DNA of 18,669 nucleotides from Betaproteobacteria bacterium TMED156 (lineage in GTDB: Bacteria; Pseudomonadota; Gammaproteobacteria; Burkholderiales; Burkholderiaceae_A): positions 1-18,669 of the forward strand of contig NHHF01000061.1 of NCBI GenBank assembly GCA_002171155.1. Reading direction: 5' to 3'. The position numbers were made by a program, and so were the translations under genes. Positions 7,183 to 15,079 of this stretch are shown one piece after another. The first letter of the stretch is position 1. The number at the start of each line of letters is the position of its first letter. The notes under the pieces are model-generated. The model did no database searches, had not been told where the DNA came from, and worked only from the letters and a program-made list of their open reading frames with translations.

Positions 7183-8337
7183 TTAGTTAACGGCTTCAAC
7201 AGCCTTGTTACAGGCGTCTATAAGTGTCTCGGCTCCAATAATTGGTAATCCTGATTCATCAATAATTTTTTGCCCCTCAACATGATTAGTGCCAGCTAAT
7301 CTTACGATAAGTGGTACTTTCAAATTTTTAGCAGCTTCAACTACACCTTTTGCAACCCAGTCACATCGATTTATACCCGCAAAAATATTTACTAAAATTA
7401 CAGAAACATTACTGTCAGACAAAACTAACTTGAAAGCGTTTGCAACTCTTTCAGGGGACGCACCTCCTCCTACGTCAAGAAAATTTGCAGGATTTCCACC
7501 AGCATATTTAATAGTGTCCATTGTTGCCATTGCTAAGCCTGCTCCATTGACTATACAACCTATATTTCCCTCAAGTCCTACATAGTTCAGACTTTGTTGA
7601 CTTGCCTCTGCTTCTCTGGGATCTTCCTGTGCTAGATCTTTCATTTCAGAAATATCAGGCAACCTAAAAAGCGCATTGTCGTCAAAAGACATCTTTGCAT
7701 CAAGTGCAATTACTCTGTCATCTTTGGTAACAACCATGGGATTGATTTCAAGCATTTCTGCATCTTTATCTCTGAAAGCCCTGTATGCGCCCATCATTAT
7801 TCCAACAGCCCTTTGGACTTGTTTAATGGTTAATCCTAATTCAAAAGCAAGTTCTCTAGCCTGAAATTTTTGAAAACCAACTGCAGGTTCGACTGTAACT
7901 TGCATAATCTTTTCTGGTGAACTCTCAGCTAATTCTTCAATTTCCACCCCTCCTTCTGTGGAAGCAATGACTCTAATTCTCTCTGCTTTTCTATCAAGAA
8001 CAATGCCTAAATAAAGTTCTCTAACAAATGGTTCTGCAACCTCAACGTAAACTCTTTCACAAAGAAGGCCCTCTGGTCCAGTTTGATGAGTGACTAATCT
8101 TTGCCCAATTAAAGTTGAGGCGGCTTCTTGAACTTCATCGTAAGTGCGACATAGCACCACTCCGCCAGCTTTACCTCTTGCTCCTGAATGAATTTGTGCT
8201 TTGACTGCCCAATGCCAACCACCCAATTCACTAGCAGCAAATGAGGCTTGCTCTGGTGTGTAAGCAACGCGACCCTGCGGAACGGTTACTCCAAATCTTG
8301 CCAGTAGTTCTTTTGCTTGATACTCATGAATATTCAT
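7183..8337 (-). CDS. mtkA: Malate--CoA ligase (malate thiokinase) beta subunit
   Basis: SucC-like ATP-grasp subunit of 384 residues (Methylobacterium MtkA is about 390). It begins [17 protein letters not shown], the typical start of this family. The ATP-grasp region includes [18 protein letters not shown]. Metal and nucleotide residues lie in [20 protein letters not shown], and the C-terminal ligase domain has [14 protein letters not shown] and [25 protein letters not shown] is more like MtkA than SucC, which commonly has CD-x-IA-x-G. TAGGTG precedes the ATG closely. It is first in the mtkA-mtkB-mcl operon. The promoter must lie in the 143-bp gap to the divergent hydrolase gene, which carries a 17-bp inverted repeat. 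Confidence 0.93.
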   Translation of the reverse strand: MNIHEYQAKELLARFGVTVPQGRVAYTPEQASFAASELGGWHWAVKAQIHSGARGKAGGVVLCRTYDEVQEAASTLIGQRLVTHQTGPEGLLCERVYVEVAEPFVRELYLGIVLDRKAERIRVIASTEGGVEIEELAESSPEKIMQVTVEPAVGFQKFQARELAFELGLTIKQVQRAVGIMMGAYRAFRDKDAEMLEINPMVVTKDDRVIALDAKMSFDDNALFRLPDISEMKDLAQEDPREAEASQQSLNYVGLEGNIGCIVNGAGLAMATMDTIKYAGGNPANFLDVGGGASPERVANAFKLVLSDSNVSVILVNIFAGINRCDWVAKGVVEAAKNLKVPLIVRLAGTNHVEGQKIIDESGLPIIGAETLIDACNKAVEAVN

Positions 8338-8409
8338 AACACCTAAGTCTCCATGTCATAATTTTTTTTCTTATAAATTGAGTTACAAAAAGATATAAAC
8401 CCTGATTAC

Positions 8410-8426
8410 AATTCTAAAATAGAATT
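8410..8426. promoter_or_regulatory. 17-bp inverted repeat between divergent mtkA and hydrolase gene
   Basis: AATTCTA-AAA-TAGAATT is a perfect 7-3-7 inverted repeat, 73 bp from the mtkA start and 54 bp from the ATG at 8481. The position suits an operator controlling either or both divergent units. AT-richness makes chance palindromes more likely. No cognate regulator gene is in the window. Confidence 0.35.
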
Positions 8427-8480
8427 TGAACATTGCATGTCGTAAATTAATTTTATTTAAAACTTGTGAGAAAAAACTCA

Positions 8481-9461
8481 ATGATAAATCCTCAGCATAT
8501 AGAATCCTATACTTTTTTCGGTCTCCAAAAAGGCCCATCTGTACTAGTTTTAGGAGGCATACACGGCGATGAAAACTGTGGAAGTAAAGCCATAAAAAAA
8601 ATTAATGAATTCTTAATAAACAATAATATTACCATTTTATCTGGAAATTTAACCATGATACCAGTTTCAAATCCATTAGCAGCAAGTTTAAATACCAGAA
8701 ATGGTGAGAGAAATCTGAATAGAAATTTTTATCCTAAATCTAACCCACAAGATTTTGAAGACCATTTAAATAATGTACTTTGCCCTATTTTAAGTAATCA
8801 TGAAGTTATTTTAGATTTGCACTCATTCAAAGTTGGTAAACATCCTTTTGCATTGATTAAATCAGTCGACAAGGACCATTCAATAGAATTAAATTTCACT
8901 GGTGAAATAAAAACTGTTTACGAAAAAACTTTAGCTGGGTGGTTGGGTGTAAGCACTGTTGTTGGAAATTGGACTGAAACATATGAAAGAGGTGTCAGCA
9001 GAAGAGTTAAAGAAAAGTCAAACGACGGTAATTTTAATAAAATCTCAAATTTAGACCCTAAATATGGTGTAGGTACAACAGAATTCTCAAGAGAAAAGGG
9101 GGCAATAGCAGTGACACTTGAGTGCGGACAACATCGTGATCCAATGAGCGAGAAATTTGCATTTAACGCTATTTTAGGCGTGTTAACTGGACTTGGAATG
9201 ATTAAAAGTAAAACTTCAAAATCAAAAAACGATGATGTCAGATATGTGTCACTTTTTGAGGTTTATGACAAACAAAATATCAGTGATTTTTTACTTGACC
9301 AATGGAAAAACTTTGATTTCCTAAAAAAGGATGCTGAAATTGCTTCAAGAAAAAATGGAGTAAGAATATTGGCTCCGGAAGATTGTTATATTTTGTTTCC
9401 AAATAAAAATGCTACCCCTGGAAATGAGTGGTTTTACCTCGCACGTAAATTTACAAAATAA
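8481..9461 (+). CDS. Succinylglutamate desuccinylase/aspartoacylase (AstE/AspA) family zinc hydrolase
   Basis: M14-like zinc amidohydrolase that removes an acyl group from an N-acyl amino acid or a related amide. The zinc motif GGIHGDENCG supplies His28 and Glu31 (numbering from the ATG at 8481). NRNFYPK follows, and DLHS gives the third ligand His114. TLECGQH in the C-terminal half holds the probable catalytic Glu. The product is 326 residues from 8481; a GTG at 8466 would add five. No signal peptide is seen. The gene runs into a TRAP transporter membrane pair on the same strand, suggesting that the imported compound is its substrate. The substrate cannot be named; an ectoine-pathway DoeB is less likely because no doeA is present and its motif differs. 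Confidence 0.82.
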   Translation: MINPQHIESYTFFGLQKGPSVLVLGGIHGDENCGSKAIKKINEFLINNNITILSGNLTMIPVSNPLAASLNTRNGERNLNRNFYPKSNPQDFEDHLNNVLCPILSNHEVILDLHSFKVGKHPFALIKSVDKDHSIELNFTGEIKTVYEKTLAGWLGVSTVVGNWTETYERGVSRRVKEKSNDGNFNKISNLDPKYGVGTTEFSREKGAIAVTLECGQHRDPMSEKFAFNAILGVLTGLGMIKSKTSKSKNDDVRYVSLFEVYDKQNISDFLLDQWKNFDFLKKDAEIASRKNGVRILAPEDCYILFPNKNATPGNEWFYLARKFTK

Positions 9462-9474
9462 TGCTGGGTATAAA

Positions 9475-9972
9475 TTGAATAAAAAAAAAATTAAAATTTT
9501 ACGAGTGGCAACTGACTTAACTTTAGCTTTTTGTATACCTATTATGGCTATGTTATTTTTTATAAAAAAAATGTTAGGTGAATATTTATTTAACTTGCCT
9601 ATACCTACAGATGAATTGGTAGCTTTGAGTTTCGCAGTAATTTTAATTTTCAATTCATCATCTTTCATCGAACAAATAATCCACGTTAGGCATGTGCCAG
9701 TTTCAAGAAGCTTCAACTATTGGCACTGGATATACGTAATTCTAAGAATTGCAAATTGTATGATAGCTTTAATTATATTTTTATTTATCTCACTATTCAC
9801 TATTGAAATGATTTACTACGAGGCTAAGTTTGGGACTATTTTTGTTGCGAATTCTTACTGGAAATACTCTTTGTTAGGGAAATTATTGCTTATATCATGG
9901 ATAATTATAAATTGTTTTTACTCAGCAAAAGTTCTTAAAAACTCATTACTCCCATTCTCAAAAAAAAAATAG
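9475..9972 (+). CDS. TRAP transporter small permease (DctQ-like)
   Basis: A small four-helix membrane protein. Helices lie at roughly residues 10-30, 44-62, 86-108 and 130-155 of the form starting at TTG 9475 (165 residues, MNKKKIKILRVATDLTLAF). The stretch PIPTDELVALSFAVILIFNSSSFIE followed by IIHVRHVPVSR is characteristic of DctQ subunits, where substrate-site Glu and Arg/His residues recur. The start is uncertain: in-frame ATGs at 9409 and 9424 overlap the upstream gene and add atypical residues, while the TTG has only a weak GGG upstream. DctQ scaffolds the large DctM channel, and the next gene 9 bp on is the DctM partner. Confidence 0.75.
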   Translation: MNKKKIKILRVATDLTLAFCIPIMAMLFFIKKMLGEYLFNLPIPTDELVALSFAVILIFNSSSFIEQIIHVRHVPVSRSFNYWHWIYVILRIANCMIALIIFLFISLFTIEMIYYEAKFGTIFVANSYWKYSLLGKLLLISWIIINCFYSAKVLKNSLLPFSKKK

Positions 9973-9981
9973 AAATAGAAT

Positions 9982-11253
9982 ATGTTTGAAAATCATTTGA
10001 TTCCGAGCTTGATGTTAAGCTCGATTGTATTGATGACAATTGTAGGATTATCACCAAGTACGAACATCGCAATTGTTGGACTGTTTTTCGGAATTTATAC
10101 AATTGGATACGATCTCTTTTTACCTATACCCTCTCAAATATTCAAGGCTCTTTATGATCAAAATTGGTTAAGCATTCCCCTAGCAATTTTTATATCAAGT
10201 CTTTTCAAAAACTTTATAGGTATTGATGAAATAATCCTATCATGGAAAAAAATTAGGAAAAAGTGGAGACAACTATCAGCATTTATCTTGATAATTCCCA
10301 TAAATTCTGTCGTTACTGGTCTTGTTGGTGGTACGGGTTACAATCACAAACTTGCCTTTCAATCAAATTTAAAAAAAATTTACAAAAAAAAACCTGATTC
10401 AGATCTTTTTTTGTCGGTGCAATTAATATCAGTTTCTGTTTTTCCACCCAGTTTACTTTTACTTATTTTTATAAATTCAACTGGAGTTGATGAGATAAGT
10501 CTCTTTTCCACAATTATTGGACCGGCATTTTTATATGCAATTTTTTGTCTTCTATATTTAATTATAAAAATTAATAGGGAAAATGCTTATTCAATGGAAT
10601 TTTTTGCAAATCAGAAAACTAAAGAAAATTCATTTTTTTGGAAAGTTGTATTTCTAAATATTTTTTTTCCAACATTTGTTTTTGGAGTTGTTTATCGAAT
10701 TGTGACAATACCAGAGGGGCTAAGTATTGGGATAGTTTTAACTACAATTTTAATATTTTTTACAAAAAAAGATCAATATAAAGCTGTTTTATTGTCAAGT
10801 TTCAAGCAAACAGCATTTCTGACTTCAATTATTTTCTTTTCGTTTGTTTGTGCACAGGTTTTTTTAAAAACATTTACTTCAGTTGGAGGAGATGATTTTT
10901 TAATCAGCAATATTTTAGTAATTTCAAATGACAATAAAATACTATTATTCTTAATACTAGTAATTATTTTTATTCTTCAATTCTTCTTTGGCTGGTTGGA
11001 AATTTGCTTTGTTTTCGTTCCCTTATTGCTTCCTACAATTTCTACACTGAGTATTGATATAACCTGGTTCATAATTTTTGTATGTTTTTGTATTCACAAT
11101 ACTTCTTTCCTTACACCAATTGGGATAAAATATTTTAGCAGAAAATACAAATTTAATACCCCAAGAATTCAGCCAAATTATATCAAGCGTTTGCCATTAT
11201 TCTTAATTCAAAGTGGCGTTTTAATCTCGATTTTAACATTTCATTTTTTGTAG
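9982..11253 (+). CDS. TRAP transporter large permease (DctM-like), strongly diverged
   Basis: A 423-residue, highly hydrophobic protein with about 11-12 predicted membrane helices, the size of DctM. Family-like parts are NWLSIPLAIFISSLF (DctM usually has LLAIPLFIF), VFPPSLLLLI near the first hairpin, and GWLEICFVFVPLLLP with NTSFLTPIGI near the end, corresponding to the conserved G-x-x-E and TSFLTPP signatures. The usual small-residue SG-x-SGA motif is replaced by VVTGLVGGTGYNHKL, which suggests altered substrate or sodium binding, or a divergent subfamily. No DctP binding protein lies beside it. It would import a small organic anion using a sodium gradient. TRAP-type placement is confident, substrate unknown. 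Confidence 0.78.
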   Translation: MFENHLIPSLMLSSIVLMTIVGLSPSTNIAIVGLFFGIYTIGYDLFLPIPSQIFKALYDQNWLSIPLAIFISSLFKNFIGIDEIILSWKKIRKKWRQLSAFILIIPINSVVTGLVGGTGYNHKLAFQSNLKKIYKKKPDSDLFLSVQLISVSVFPPSLLLLIFINSTGVDEISLFSTIIGPAFLYAIFCLLYLIIKINRENAYSMEFFANQKTKENSFFWKVVFLNIFFPTFVFGVVYRIVTIPEGLSIGIVLTTILIFFTKKDQYKAVLLSSFKQTAFLTSIIFFSFVCAQVFLKTFTSVGGDDFLISNILVISNDNKILLFLILVIIFILQFFFGWLEICFVFVPLLLPTISTLSIDITWFIIFVCFCIHNTSFLTPIGIKYFSRKYKFNTPRIQPNYIKRLPLFLIQSGVLISILTFHFL

Positions 11254-11404
11254 ACCATTTTAGTTCGACAAAATAATTGCAACATGTCAGTTATTTTTTT
11301 AAAATTATGCTATGTAAATAAATTAAAATTATGTTTTTTAGTGTATTTTGAATATATACACCTTAAATTATATTTAATTAATATTTTCTTAAATTTTCAG
11401 TTAT

Positions 11405-12622
11405 ATGAACCCGGATAAAATAGCTAGTATTGCAGTGTCTGAAAACTCAACTAATAATGGAAAAACTCGCAGAATACTAGATAATATCTTTGCTAAAATG
11501 TTTGATAACATTTTGATATACCCCCAAATATGGGAAGATCCTGAAGTAGACATTACGGCTTTGAATTTAACCGCAAATGAGGAGGTTGTTGCAATAGCTT
11601 CAGGTGGCTGTAATTTATTAAATATGTTGTCTGTTGCTCCAATTAAAATTTCTGGCCTTGACTTGAGTAGAGCCCACCTTGCTCTTAATCAATTAAAAAT
11701 AAATGCAATTAGAAATCTTGATGATTATCAAGATTTTTTTAGTTTTTTTGGTGAGGCAAACAAAAAAAAAAATATCATCCTTTACGATAAATATATTTCA
11801 AAAAAACTAGATAAGGATACAAGATATTATTGGGAAAAACGTTTGCCCATCAAAAGAAGGATTGATGTTTTCTCCCAAAATTTTTATAAATACGGTGCTC
11901 TTGGTAAGTTTATTGGATTAACCCATTTTTTATTTAAATTACTTGGAGAAGATCCGAAAAAAATCTTATCTGCTTCATCACAAGACGAACAACGATATAT
12001 ATATGAATCTTCTTATGGAAAAATAATGAAGTATCCACTTATAAAGTGGATTACCAAATTTCCAATTATCTTCTTTGGTTTGGGTATTCCCGCTGCTCAA
12101 TTTCATAAATTAAAAGGGCATAATGACAGCATATCAACTGTTCTAGAAGAGAGACTTAAAAGACTTGCATGTAATTTTGACATAAAAGAAAATTATTTTG
12201 CCTGGCAAGCATTTGGGCGTGGATACGATACAAAAAATAAAATCGCAATACCCAGATATTTAAATAAGAAACACTTCTCAAACATCAAAAACAGAATTCA
12301 TAACATTACCCTTTTTCAAAAAACTTTCACTGAGTACCTTTCAGCTCGAGAGAGCAAAAGTGTTGATGCATTTGTTCTACTTGATGCTCAAGACTGGATG
12401 TCTGATAAACAACTTCTTGAGTTATGGGTGCAAATTCATAGAACTGCAAAGCTGGGAGCAAGAGTTATCTTCAGAACTGCAGGAGAGAAATCAATTTTAA
12501 TCAACAGACTTAAGAATGAAATTTTAACTCATTGGGATTATAATGAGGAGAAGAGTAGAAAACTATATCAAAAGGATCGTTCTGCTATTTATGGTGGTTT
12601 TCATCTCTACATAAAAAAATGA
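11405..12622 (+). CDS. btaA: BtaA: SAM:diacylglycerol 3-amino-3-carboxypropyltransferase (DUF3419)
   Basis: First enzyme of betaine-lipid (DGTS) synthesis. It transfers the aminocarboxypropyl group of S-adenosylmethionine to diacylglycerol, forming diacylglyceryl-homoserine at the inner membrane. The 405-residue length fits the family. Recognisable parts are the N-terminal IYPQIWEDPEVDITALNL (residues 38-55), the SAM-binding loop VVAIASGGCNLLNMLS (61-76), and GLDLSRAHLALNQLK (84-98). A long middle region is followed by VDAFVLLDAQDWM and the C-terminal Rossmann strands around ARVIFRTAGEKS. The next gene is btaB, making the pair convincing. The 151-bp upstream gap is extremely AT-rich, with no clear Shine-Dalgarno or phosphate box. 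Confidence 0.92.
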   Translation: MNPDKIASIAVSENSTNNGKTRRILDNIFAKMFDNILIYPQIWEDPEVDITALNLTANEEVVAIASGGCNLLNMLSVAPIKISGLDLSRAHLALNQLKINAIRNLDDYQDFFSFFGEANKKKNIILYDKYISKKLDKDTRYYWEKRLPIKRRIDVFSQNFYKYGALGKFIGLTHFLFKLLGEDPKKILSASSQDEQRYIYESSYGKIMKYPLIKWITKFPIIFFGLGIPAAQFHKLKGHNDSISTVLEERLKRLACNFDIKENYFAWQAFGRGYDTKNKIAIPRYLNKKHFSNIKNRIHNITLFQKTFTEYLSARESKSVDAFVLLDAQDWMSDKQLLELWVQIHRTAKLGARVIFRTAGEKSILINRLKNEILTHWDYNEEKSRKLYQKDRSAIYGGFHLYIKK

Positions 12623-12660
12623 AATTGCTATTTATTTCTATTTAAACATTTAAAAATATG

Positions 12661-12676
12661 ATGAAAAAATTTTCAT
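12661..12676. repeat. Short AT-rich inverted repeat in the btaA-btaB gap
   Basis: ATGAAAA-AA-TTTTCAT is a perfect 7-2-7 inverted repeat in the 72-bp space between btaA and btaB. It could form a weak hairpin that tunes btaB expression, but at this base composition it may be chance. Confidence 0.25.
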
Positions 12677-12694
12677 GTAACTAATTTAAAAAAA

Positions 12695-13336
12695 ATGAGT
12701 GACAATAAAATTGACCATAAAGAAAAGATGGACTCTCTATACAGGACAACGAGGCACTTTTATGATTTAACCAGACCGACTTTCCTTTTCGGAAGAAATG
12801 AATTGATGGATAGTTTACATCCAAAATTAAATGAAACAATATGCGAAGTTGGATGTGGAACTGCTAGAAACCTAATTTACCTTGCAAGAAGATACCAAAA
12901 TACTAAACTTATTGGACTGGATGCATCTGCGTTGATGCTTGAAGTTGCTAGTAAAAAAATTAAACGAGAAAAACTATCTAACCAAGTTACCCTGATTCAC
13001 GGGCTTGCGGGTAATTATCAATTTGGTCAGAAAATAGACAGGATGTTATTTTCATACTCATTGTCGATGATGCAAAAACCTGAACAAATTCTTGAAAATT
13101 GTCTTGATCAAATGCCTCCTGGTGGAACTATTCACATAGTTGATTTTGGTGACTTCAAATATTGGCCTGGAATATTTAAATCACCAACGTTAAAATTTTT
13201 GAATCTATTCGAAGTTTTTCCAAAACCAGAATGTGTTAAAAATTTAGAATTTAATAAAAAATGTGTGTTGAACTATCAACCTAAATTAGGTGGATATAAC
13301 TATATGGCGACTCTTAAAAGAGCCGGAGGTATTTAA
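12695..13336 (+). CDS. btaB: BtaB: SAM-dependent N-methyltransferase for betaine lipid
   Basis: Class I methyltransferase that adds three methyl groups to diacylglyceryl-homoserine, giving DGTS. The 213 residues match BtaB length. The N-terminus MDSLYRTTRHFYDLTRPTFL resembles the BtaB pattern MYR-x-Q-x-x-YDLTRK-x-x-L. Motif I is ICEVGCGTARNLIYLA (49-64), motif II is KLIGLDASALML (71-82), and a GGTIHIVDFGDF strand comes later. Its place 72 bp after btaA supports the role over a generic UbiE-like enzyme. No Shine-Dalgarno sequence precedes the ATG, only a run of A's. It ends 1 bp before the stop of the convergent ABC permease gene. Confidence 0.9.
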   Translation: MSDNKIDHKEKMDSLYRTTRHFYDLTRPTFLFGRNELMDSLHPKLNETICEVGCGTARNLIYLARRYQNTKLIGLDASALMLEVASKKIKREKLSNQVTLIHGLAGNYQFGQKIDRMLFSYSLSMMQKPEQILENCLDQMPPGGTIHIVDFGDFKYWPGIFKSPTLKFLNLFEVFPKPECVKNLEFNKKCVLNYQPKLGGYNYMATLKRAGGI

Positions 13337-13337
13337 C

Positions 13338-14129
13338 TTATTTTTTTTTTGAACTCGAAAACCAAACATTACTGGCTCCTTCTCTAGAGAACCTCCAACT
13401 ACTTACAAAAAATGCACTAACTGTAAACAAAATCAACACAGTTATATCTTTCTCAATTGAAAAATCAGCACTTTCGCCGCTTGGAACGTTAATTGAATGC
13501 TTTAATAAATCAACACCGTAGGTGTAAGGATTTATTTTGGCTATAATACCAAGTAAACCTGGAAGATTTGAGACAGGATATAACGAACCTGATAAAAAGA
13601 ACACAGGAAAAATAACAAAATTCATAATCGCTGCGAAATTGTCCAGTGTTTTTGAAAATGCTGCAACTAACATCCCAATCCCGGCGCATGTAAATGACAA
13701 TATAAGCATGCTAGCAATCAACAAAATCCAATTTATGCTAAATCCAATATCACCAAGAATTATTAAAACAACCACAAGAAAAGCGACTTGAACACAAGCT
13801 GAAACTGCAGCTGCACTCATCTTTGCAAAAACAATCCAGTAATGACTAAAAGGGGCAACTATCATCATTTTCATGATGCCCGACTCCTTCTCATACACAG
13901 TGGATAAGGCCCCTAAAAGTGCTCCAAACAAAATTGACATTCCTAAAACACCTGGAATTAAAAATGATCTATATCCGTTACTCGTTGAATCATATAAGGC
14001 CTCGAAACCTGCTCCAATTACAAAAAGCCAGATAAGCGGTCGAACTAAAGATGAAAAAAAACGACCTTTTTGTCTAAAAAGTTTGACTAAATCTCTTTCA
14101 ATAACAGCATAAACAGGTTTAAAAATCAT
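13338..14129 (-). CDS. ABC-2 type transporter permease at the end of the pqq operon
   Basis: A 263-residue integral membrane protein with six predicted helices. RDLVKLFRQKGRFFSSLVRPLIW precedes helix 1. The ABC-2 hallmarks FLIPGVLGMSILFG, YEKESGIMKMMIVAPFS and the C-terminal FPVFFLSGSLYPVSNLPG are present, with INPYTYGVDLLKHSI near the end. It overlaps the ATPase gene upstream by 4 bp (ATGA), so the two form one exporter. The pair corresponds to the ABC transporters known next to PQQ-dependent alcohol oxidation genes (PedC-type permease). The transported molecule is unknown; PQQ or a maturation-related compound is a guess. It is convergent with btaB, 1 bp away. Confidence 0.85.
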   Translation of the reverse strand: MIFKPVYAVIERDLVKLFRQKGRFFSSLVRPLIWLFVIGAGFEALYDSTSNGYRSFLIPGVLGMSILFGALLGALSTVYEKESGIMKMMIVAPFSHYWIVFAKMSAAAVSACVQVAFLVVVLIILGDIGFSINWILLIASMLILSFTCAGIGMLVAAFSKTLDNFAAIMNFVIFPVFFLSGSLYPVSNLPGLLGIIAKINPYTYGVDLLKHSINVPSGESADFSIEKDITVLILFTVSAFFVSSWRFSREGASNVWFSSSKKK

Positions 14130-15049
14130 TTTGAATTAACCCATAAAAAAACATCATTGAGATTTGGTTGACGTACTAAAACTCTTTTCACTTTTAAACC
14201 TAATTCTTTTTTTAAATTACTAAGTATTTCTGCTGAATTAAAATTATTTTTTTTCTCCAACTTAAAAAAAAGTGTTTCAAACTCAATTAAAGCAACTCCC
14301 AGCAGATCCTTAGTAATTTCAGCAACTCTTTCAGGTTCAGATGTTTCTATCTCAATAATTTCACATGCCAGTTGACTTACTAATTCTCTAGGGTTTCCGT
14401 TTAAAACTATGTTTCCATTCTTTAAAAAAGCCACTCTATTACAAGATTCAGCCTCCTCAAGATAATGAGTGGTTAACAAAACAGTCATCCCAGTTTTGGC
14501 TCTCAATTGATGAATATGTCTCCATATATTTCTTCTAGTTGGAAGATCCAAACCAATAGTTGGTTCATCCAAAAAAAGAATTTTTGGCTCGTGCATTACA
14601 CCACGAGCAATATCTATTACTCTTCTTTGTCCACCAGAGAGTGACACCACAGGGGAATTTTTTTTGTGAAATATACCAAATAATTCCAACAGGTAATTGG
14701 CTCTATTCTTAATAGTATTGAAGTTTAAATTATGAAGCAAACCAGCAAATCTTAAATTTTCCCAAACAGAAAGTTGACGATCCAATACTGAATCCTGAAA
14801 AACTAACCCGATATTTCTTCTAACCTCAACTGGTTGTTGTGTTACATCTAGTCCAAAAATCTTGGCATAACCGTTAGTTGGTTTTATGAGTGAAGACATC
14901 ATGTGTATGCTTGTAGTCTTTCCGGCACCATTAGGACCTAACAATCCAAAAAATTCGCCAGCATCAATATTTAAATCCAAACCCGAAATGGCATCAAAAT
15001 TACCGTAACTTTTCTTAAGATTCTTAGTTTTTACAGCAAGTTGGTGCAT
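14126..15049 (-). CDS. ABC transporter ATP-binding protein of the pqq operon
   Basis: A 307-residue ABC ATPase. Walker A is GPNGAGKTT (about residues 39-47), the Q-loop is in LVFQDSVLD, the signature is VVSLSGGQRRVIDIARG, Walker B is KILFLDEPTIGLD, and the H-loop His is in LLTTHYLEEAE. A C-terminal domain of about 80 residues ends RQPNLNDVFLWV, typical of DrrA-type exporters. It drives the ABC-2 permease encoded next with an ATGA overlap. It lies 28 bp after pqqE, and a small hairpin followed by T's falls in that gap, so it may be expressed at a lower level. Families with this placement are annotated as the PQQ-dependent alcohol dehydrogenase system ABC ATPase. Confidence 0.9.
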   Translation of the reverse strand: MHQLAVKTKNLKKSYGNFDAISGLDLNIDAGEFFGLLGPNGAGKTTSIHMMSSLIKPTNGYAKIFGLDVTQQPVEVRRNIGLVFQDSVLDRQLSVWENLRFAGLLHNLNFNTIKNRANYLLELFGIFHKKNSPVVSLSGGQRRVIDIARGVMHEPKILFLDEPTIGLDLPTRRNIWRHIHQLRAKTGMTVLLTTHYLEEAESCNRVAFLKNGNIVLNGNPRELVSQLACEIIEIETSEPERVAEITKDLLGVALIEFETLFFKLEKKNNFNSAEILSNLKKELGLKVKRVLVRQPNLNDVFLWVNSK

Positions 15050-15055
15050 GGGTAA

Positions 15056-15079
15056 GAAAAGTTCCCTGGAGAGAACTTT
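15056..15079 (-). terminator. Hairpin with U-tract between pqqE and the ABC ATPase gene
   Basis: On the minus strand AAAGTTC-TCTCCAGG-GAACTTT forms a 7-bp stem with an 8-nt loop, continuing into TTTTCTTA. It overlaps the pqqE stop. It could be a leaky terminator. Its loop and 3' arm also contain the only AGGGAA that could serve as the ribosome site of the next gene, so folding might mask it. Confidence 0.4.

Noticed and set aside
7289..7585. 98-residue plus-strand open frame inside mtkA
   Set aside because: Antisense shadow of a strongly conserved ATP-grasp gene.
8481..9461. Ectoine-degradation DoeB, given an adjacent TRAP transporter
   Set aside because: The zinc motif is HGDENCG rather than the HGDEYEG expected for DoeB, and no doeA or ectoine genes are present.
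9345..9716. 123-residue minus-strand open frame across the hydrolase/TRAP junction
   Set aside because: It runs opposite two supported genes and has no recognisable domain or ribosome site.
11280..11300. Possible PhoB box before btaA (TGTCAGTTA)
   Set aside because: Only one half-site resembles the consensus; the second CTGTCA-like repeat is missing.
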